64,000 nt of DNA from Klugiella xanthotipulae (GTDB taxonomy: Bacteria; Actinomycetota; Actinomycetes; Actinomycetales; Microbacteriaceae). The notes under the pieces were generated by a model. The model ran no database searches, was not told the DNA's origin, and worked only from the letters and a program-made list of their open reading frames with translations. Positions 61,394 to 64,000 of the stretch are shown one piece after another. The number at the start of each line of letters is the position of its first letter. Position 1 is the first letter of the stretch. Location of the stretch: assembly GCF_006716695.1 (NCBI RefSeq), contig NZ_VFPN01000001.1:682001-746000 (forward strand). The letters run 5' to 3'. Position numbers and translations under genes: made by a program.

Positions 61394-61442
61394 ATACGCT
61401 ACGGGCGGGTGACTCACGGCGAGTCACCCGCCCGTAGCGTAT
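61394..61442. terminator. perfect 22-bp hairpin between convergent genes
   Basis: A 22-bp perfect stem (61394-61415 with 61421-61442) has a 5-base loop. It lies between ppa and the convergent M23 gene and probably ends transcription from both sides, although U-runs are poor. Confidence 0.75.
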
Positions 61443-61487
61443 GGTCGGCGCACAGGGGCCCGCCGAGACTGCGAGCGGGCGGAGATT

Positions 61488-62840
61488 TTAGTAGAGATTC
61501 ACCCCGCGTGCCGCCATAAACGGCACCGGGTTGGTGTGGCTGCCGTTCACGTAGGTCTCAAAGTGCACGTGGCATCCGGTGGACATCCCCGTGGTTCCCG
61601 TGCCGGCAACCACCTGACCCGCCGCAACCGACTGGCCGAGGGAGACGTAAACACCGCCGTTCATGATGTGGCCGTAGCGGGTCTTGATACCGCCGCCGTG
61701 GCTAATCTCGACCATATTGCCGTAGCCGCCGTTGGCCCAGCCCGCGTAGGTGACAACACCGGCCGCCGCCGCAAAGATGGAGGATCCACACGAGTTGGCG
61801 ATGTCGCTGCCGGTGTGGAACGAACCAGAACAGCCGTAGTTGGCGCAGAGCGAGTTGCGGTACCCGTAGCCGGAGGTATAGCGACCGTTGCTGGGGCGGT
61901 ACCAGACACCGGTACCCACAACAGGTGCCCCACCGCCGCCGCCGGGGCTCGCGGCCGCACCGCTCCCAGCCGAGGAGCCCTGGGATGCCCGCCAGGCAGC
62001 CTCCTCGGCCGCCCGCTTAGCCGCGGCCGCAGCCTCGGCCTTGCGACGCTGTTCTGCCTCGATCCGCACTCGTTCCTCGTAGCCCTTCACCGTCTCAGTA
62101 GTCTTATCTTTGAGCGCGTCCAGCTGCGCGTTGAGGGTGACCTGCTGAGCCTCCTGAGCGGCCAGCTTCTCCTGTGAGGCCTGGGCTGCGGCGGCGGCGG
62201 CCTGCATAGCCGTCTCAGCCTCCTGGCTGAGGCGCTCACGCTCGTCCTTGGCCACCTGAGCCTGCTCGCCGAGCGAGGCTGCGTTGTTGGTGGCTACCTG
62301 AGCGTCTTCGTACAGGGCGGTGTTGCGCTCGGTCGCGCGGGTCATCATGCTCAGTCGTGAGAGCAGGCCGTCCGCCGCAGCGGCGTCCTGGTCGAGGAAC
62401 AGTTCGAGAGTCTGGTCAGTACCGCTCGTGCGATACATCTGGGAGGCGACGGATGCGGCCTGATCGGCGGCGTCCTCCGCCTTCTTTTTACTGGCAGCGG
62501 CCTCATCGGTGAGGGTGGTGAAGCGGACATCGGCCTCCTGGAACTTCTGCTGCGCCTCCACGTAAATATTAAAGGTGCGCTCGGCCTCCACCTTGGTGGC
62601 CTCCACCTCGTCTTGGAGCCGCACAATAAGGCCCTCAATTTCGGTGACCTTGGCGGCCGTGGCGGCTTCGTTCTTCTTTGCGGCCTGAACGTCTGACCAG
62701 GTGGGCAGGTCGAGCGCGTAGGCCGGCTGGGCGGCTGTGGCATTCAGCCCGGCCGCAAACAGGCTGCCGACAAGTGCAACAGTGAGCCCGCGGCGCAGAG
62801 CGCGCCGACGTGTGGATGTGGTGTGTACCGTGTGTGCCAT
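61488..62840 (-). CDS. secreted M23 family peptidase (LytM-like) with coiled coil
   Basis: A 450-residue exported protein. Its signal peptide runs from MAHTVHTTSTRRRALRRG to a cleavage near AQPAYA (about residue 42). Residues 50-285 form long alanine/glutamate-rich coiled coils. A glycine/serine linker and a C-terminal M23 domain follow, with zinc ligands visible in SFHTGSDIANSCGSS (H and D) and CHVHFETY (H-x-H). The layout resembles EnvC/RipA-type cell separation factors, so it may cut or regulate cutting of septal peptidoglycan. I chose ATG 62840 for its signal peptide and GAGGGAAC site. Confidence 0.85.
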   Translation of the reverse strand: MAHTVHTTSTRRRALRRGLTVALVGSLFAAGLNATAAQPAYALDLPTWSDVQAAKKNEAATAAKVTEIEGLIVRLQDEVEATKVEAERTFNIYVEAQQKFQEADVRFTTLTDEAAASKKKAEDAADQAASVASQMYRTSGTDQTLELFLDQDAAAADGLLSRLSMMTRATERNTALYEDAQVATNNAASLGEQAQVAKDERERLSQEAETAMQAAAAAAQASQEKLAAQEAQQVTLNAQLDALKDKTTETVKGYEERVRIEAEQRRKAEAAAAAKRAAEEAAWRASQGSSAGSGAAASPGGGGGAPVVGTGVWYRPSNGRYTSGYGYRNSLCANYGCSGSFHTGSDIANSCGSSIFAAAAGVVTYAGWANGGYGNMVEISHGGGIKTRYGHIMNGGVYVSLGQSVAAGQVVAGTGTTGMSTGCHVHFETYVNGSHTNPVPFMAARGVNLY

Positions 62841-62890
62841 GTTCCCTCGCTTTGCGACCGACGCCGCAACCCCGGATTTCGTCTTGTTTG

Positions 62891-63133
62891 TCACATCGTT
62901 AACAGTGTCCACACTAGCAACAGCCCCCACAATCCCCCGAAAAACCCTTCAAGGATCGCTGTGATGCGTGCGCGAGAAGCCGTCATGACGGCGCAGAACA
63001 CGCTCACGACCCTACCCCCGAAAACCATTTTTTGCCGATAATTCCGGGCCTGTCGGGCGATTTTTGCGATCCGCTGGCGACTCGATTTGATTATTGAGGA
63101 GATTTCATCGTAAGCTTGTGCCTCGGTAGTCAT
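62891..63133 (-). CDS. possible small membrane protein, 80 aa
   Basis: An open frame (MTTEAQAYDEISSIIKSSRQ and onward) with a basic helix. A C-terminal membrane segment ends the protein (GFFGGLWGLLLVWTLLTM, which contains several glycines). It lies between the M23 gene and the tRNAs. No ribosome binding site precedes it. Base and residue composition look protein-like, but without homologs the call is weak. If not a gene, 62841-63151 is only the promoter region of the M23 gene. Confidence 0.35.
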   Translation of the reverse strand: MTTEAQAYDEISSIIKSSRQRIAKIARQARNYRQKMVFGGRVVSVFCAVMTASRARITAILEGFFGGLWGLLLVWTLLTM

Positions 63134-63151
63134 GGTGTTGAAAAGCGCTAA

Positions 63152-63227
63152 GGCCCCATCGTTTAGTGGCCTAGGACACCGCCCTTTCACGGCGGCAGCA
63201 CGGGTTCGAATCCCGTTGGGGTCACCA
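63152..63227 (+). tRNA. tRNA-Glu(TTC)
   Basis: Acceptor GGCCCCA/TGGGGTC (one G-U pair), anticodon loop CTTTCAC with TTC, T-arm CGGGTTCGAATCCCG and encoded CCA at 63225-63227 are present. Confidence 0.95.
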
Positions 63228-63255
63228 GAACTACCACAGTATAATTCCACAGTAT

Positions 63256-63332
63256 GGCCCTGTAGCGCAGTTGGTTAGCGCGCCGCCCTGTCACGGCGGA
63301 GGTCGCGGGTTCAAGTCCCGTCAGGGTCGCCA
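63256..63332 (+). tRNA. tRNA-Asp(GTC)
   Basis: Acceptor GGCCCTG/CAGGGTC, anticodon loop CTGTCAC with GTC, T-arm CGGGTTCAAGTCCCG and encoded CCA are present. It follows tRNA-Glu after 28 bases that contain a CCACAGTATAATT repeat. Confidence 0.95.
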
Positions 63333-63337
63333 AGTAG

Positions 63338-63371
63338 TGGAAGTCCTTCCTTCGGGGAGGGCTTCCACCCT
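63338..63371 (+). terminator. hairpin after tRNA-Asp
   Basis: GTGGAAGTCCTTCC pairs with GGGAGGGCTTCCAC around TTCG; it is followed by CCTTG rather than a long U-run. It may end the Glu-Asp transcript or act in processing. Confidence 0.6.
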
Positions 63372-63394
63372 TGTAGGGCGATGTATTTGTCCTA

Positions 63395-63467
63395 GGCTCT
63401 GTAGCTCAGTTGGTAGAGCGTTCGACTGAAAATCGAAAGGTCACCGGATCGATGCCGGTCGGAGCCA
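63395..63467 (+). tRNA. tRNA-Phe(GAA)
   Basis: Acceptor GGCTCTG/CGGAGCC, anticodon loop CTGAAAA with GAA and T-arm CCGGATCGATGCCGG are present. CCA is not encoded (the sequence continues ACTGA), so CCA addition by the nucleotidyltransferase is needed, unlike in the two tRNAs just upstream. Confidence 0.95.
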
Positions 63468-63469
63468 CT

Positions 63470-63506
63470 GAAACCCCGTGTAGCTTCTACATCACGGGGT
63501 TTCTTT
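63470..63506 (+). terminator. terminator of tRNA-Phe
   Basis: AAACCCCGTG pairs with CACGGGGTTT and is followed by CTTTG. Downstream, 63516-63535 carries four CCCCG copies. The rest of 63507-63859 holds no gene that I can support. Confidence 0.8.
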
Positions 63507-63665
63507 GCATTAACGCCCCGCCCCGCCCCGCCCCGGGTGACTTTTCCTCACAGATCGACGTTTATTTCGCCGCTTTGTGCACAAAACTCACCCGTATTGC
63601 ATAAAAACCGCCCGCGGCCGGTGGGGGCTGCACGGGAGCGCAACCATCCCGGGGCGGCAGCCAGC

Positions 63666-63698
63666 GCACCGTAGGTGGGGTGATGCCGCCTACGGTGC
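63666..63698. terminator. 10-bp inverted repeat before the last gene
   Basis: GCACCGTAGG (63666-63675) pairs with CCTACGGTGC (63689-63698). There is no U-run, so its role is unclear: terminator, attenuator or protein site upstream of the membrane gene at 63860. Confidence 0.4.
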
Positions 63699-63859
63699 GG
63701 CACAAAATTTACTCGACCTGAAGCATCGGCTGTGCTATCAAGGTTTCAGGGAGGTGTCACCCGCCAGGCGGCGCGGCCCCACCCCGGCAGAGCACAATCA
63801 AATAGCGTCACTCCCCCCGGCACATCGAACCCACCGGGCTCCGACCGCACGGAGTAATC

Positions 63860-64000
63860 ATGACCGACACAACAGCATCCGCCCCCCTCCCCCTGACCCT
63901 CACGCCGGGTAAGGCCGCCGGTCTGCGCTGGGTGGGTATCCTCGCGATCACCGCAGGCATCCTGATGGTGATCACGGGTGCCGTTGTCTGGGGCGTGGTG
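63860..64000 (+). CDS. membrane protein, N-terminal part only (cut by window end)
   Basis: The open frame starts MTDTTASAPLPLTLTPGKAAG and enters a hydrophobic segment (LRWVGILAITAGILMVITG) before the window ends after 47 codons. ACGGAGTAATC precedes the ATG with the GGAG about 5 bases away. It is probably an integral membrane protein; nothing more can be said from the visible part. Confidence 0.7.
   Translation, partial: MTDTTASAPLPLTLTPGKAAGLRWVGILAITAGILMVITGAVVWGVV

Noticed and set aside
62841-63120. Riboswitch (c-di-AMP type) before the M23 peptidase
   Set aside because: Such riboswitches are common before actinobacterial wall hydrolase genes, but I could not find the conserved core sequences or pairing on the minus strand.
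1-64000. CRISPR arrays
   Set aside because: No set of regularly spaced direct repeats of 24-40 bases with unique spacers was seen. The repeats found are short tandem, coding or 10-bp phased.

Overview
The window looks like a chromosomal segment of a high-GC actinobacterium, most likely a member of the Microbacteriaceae. This is inferred from gene content and order (ftsH-folE-folP-folB-folK-DUF3180-PH-PH-DUF2520 and lysS, clpC and dgt nearby), from 4-base ATGA/GTGA gene overlaps and from tRNA sequences. No 16S gene is present, so genus is not claimed.

Region 1 to about 22.44 kb is the right part of a siphovirus-type prophage. Read left to right it holds small early or cargo genes, an HNH nuclease, a lone primase-polymerase-like gene on the opposite strand, terminase, portal, MuF-like protein, scaffold, capsid, head-tail connectors, tail tube, a G/GT chaperone pair with a -1 slippery site, tape measure, baseplate and fibre proteins, amidase endolysin and membrane lysis proteins. 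A Fic-family gene and a small gene follow as cargo. The right end is a partial tRNA-Pro 3' sequence that looks like an attachment site. Integrase and repressor must lie left of the window. The large terminase is broken twice, by a 7-bp tandem duplication that shifts the frame and by an in-frame TGA, so the prophage is probably unable to package DNA.

Region 22.5 to 27.98 kb is host chromosome: a 6C-type small RNA on the minus strand, tdk, mqo, radA, an LLM flavin oxidoreductase and tRNA-Ser(CGA).

Region 28.0 to 32.1 kb is an AT-richer accessory island next to tRNA-Ser. It holds two IS3 transposase C-terminal relics joined head to head, a large unrecognised protein with a near-leaderless promoter, a small secreted protein and an intact-looking IS3-family element.

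Region 32.3 to 43.2 kb is host housekeeping: dgt, a membrane-anchored protein, an ArgA-like acetyltransferase, clpC with a possible ClgR operator, a pirin, a lipoprotein, cardiolipin synthase, a small membrane protein and lysS.

Region 43.3 to 51.0 kb is a seven-gene minus-strand operon: peptide-type ABC importer (binding protein, two permeases, a double ATPase), luciferase-like flavin monooxygenase, a cysteine-free CMD protein and a CXXC alkylhydroperoxidase-like protein. Four CGTCA repeats on a 10-bp register sit just upstream of its promoter. This is the best candidate for a little-described system: import of an unknown compound followed by flavin-dependent oxidation and peroxide or radical handling.

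Region 51.1 to 64.0 kb holds DUF2520, two PH-domain membrane proteins, DUF3180, the folate genes folK/B/P/E, ftsH, hpt and tilS (all minus), ppa (plus), a secreted M23 peptidase (minus), tRNA-Glu, tRNA-Asp, tRNA-Phe and the start of a membrane protein gene cut by the window edge.
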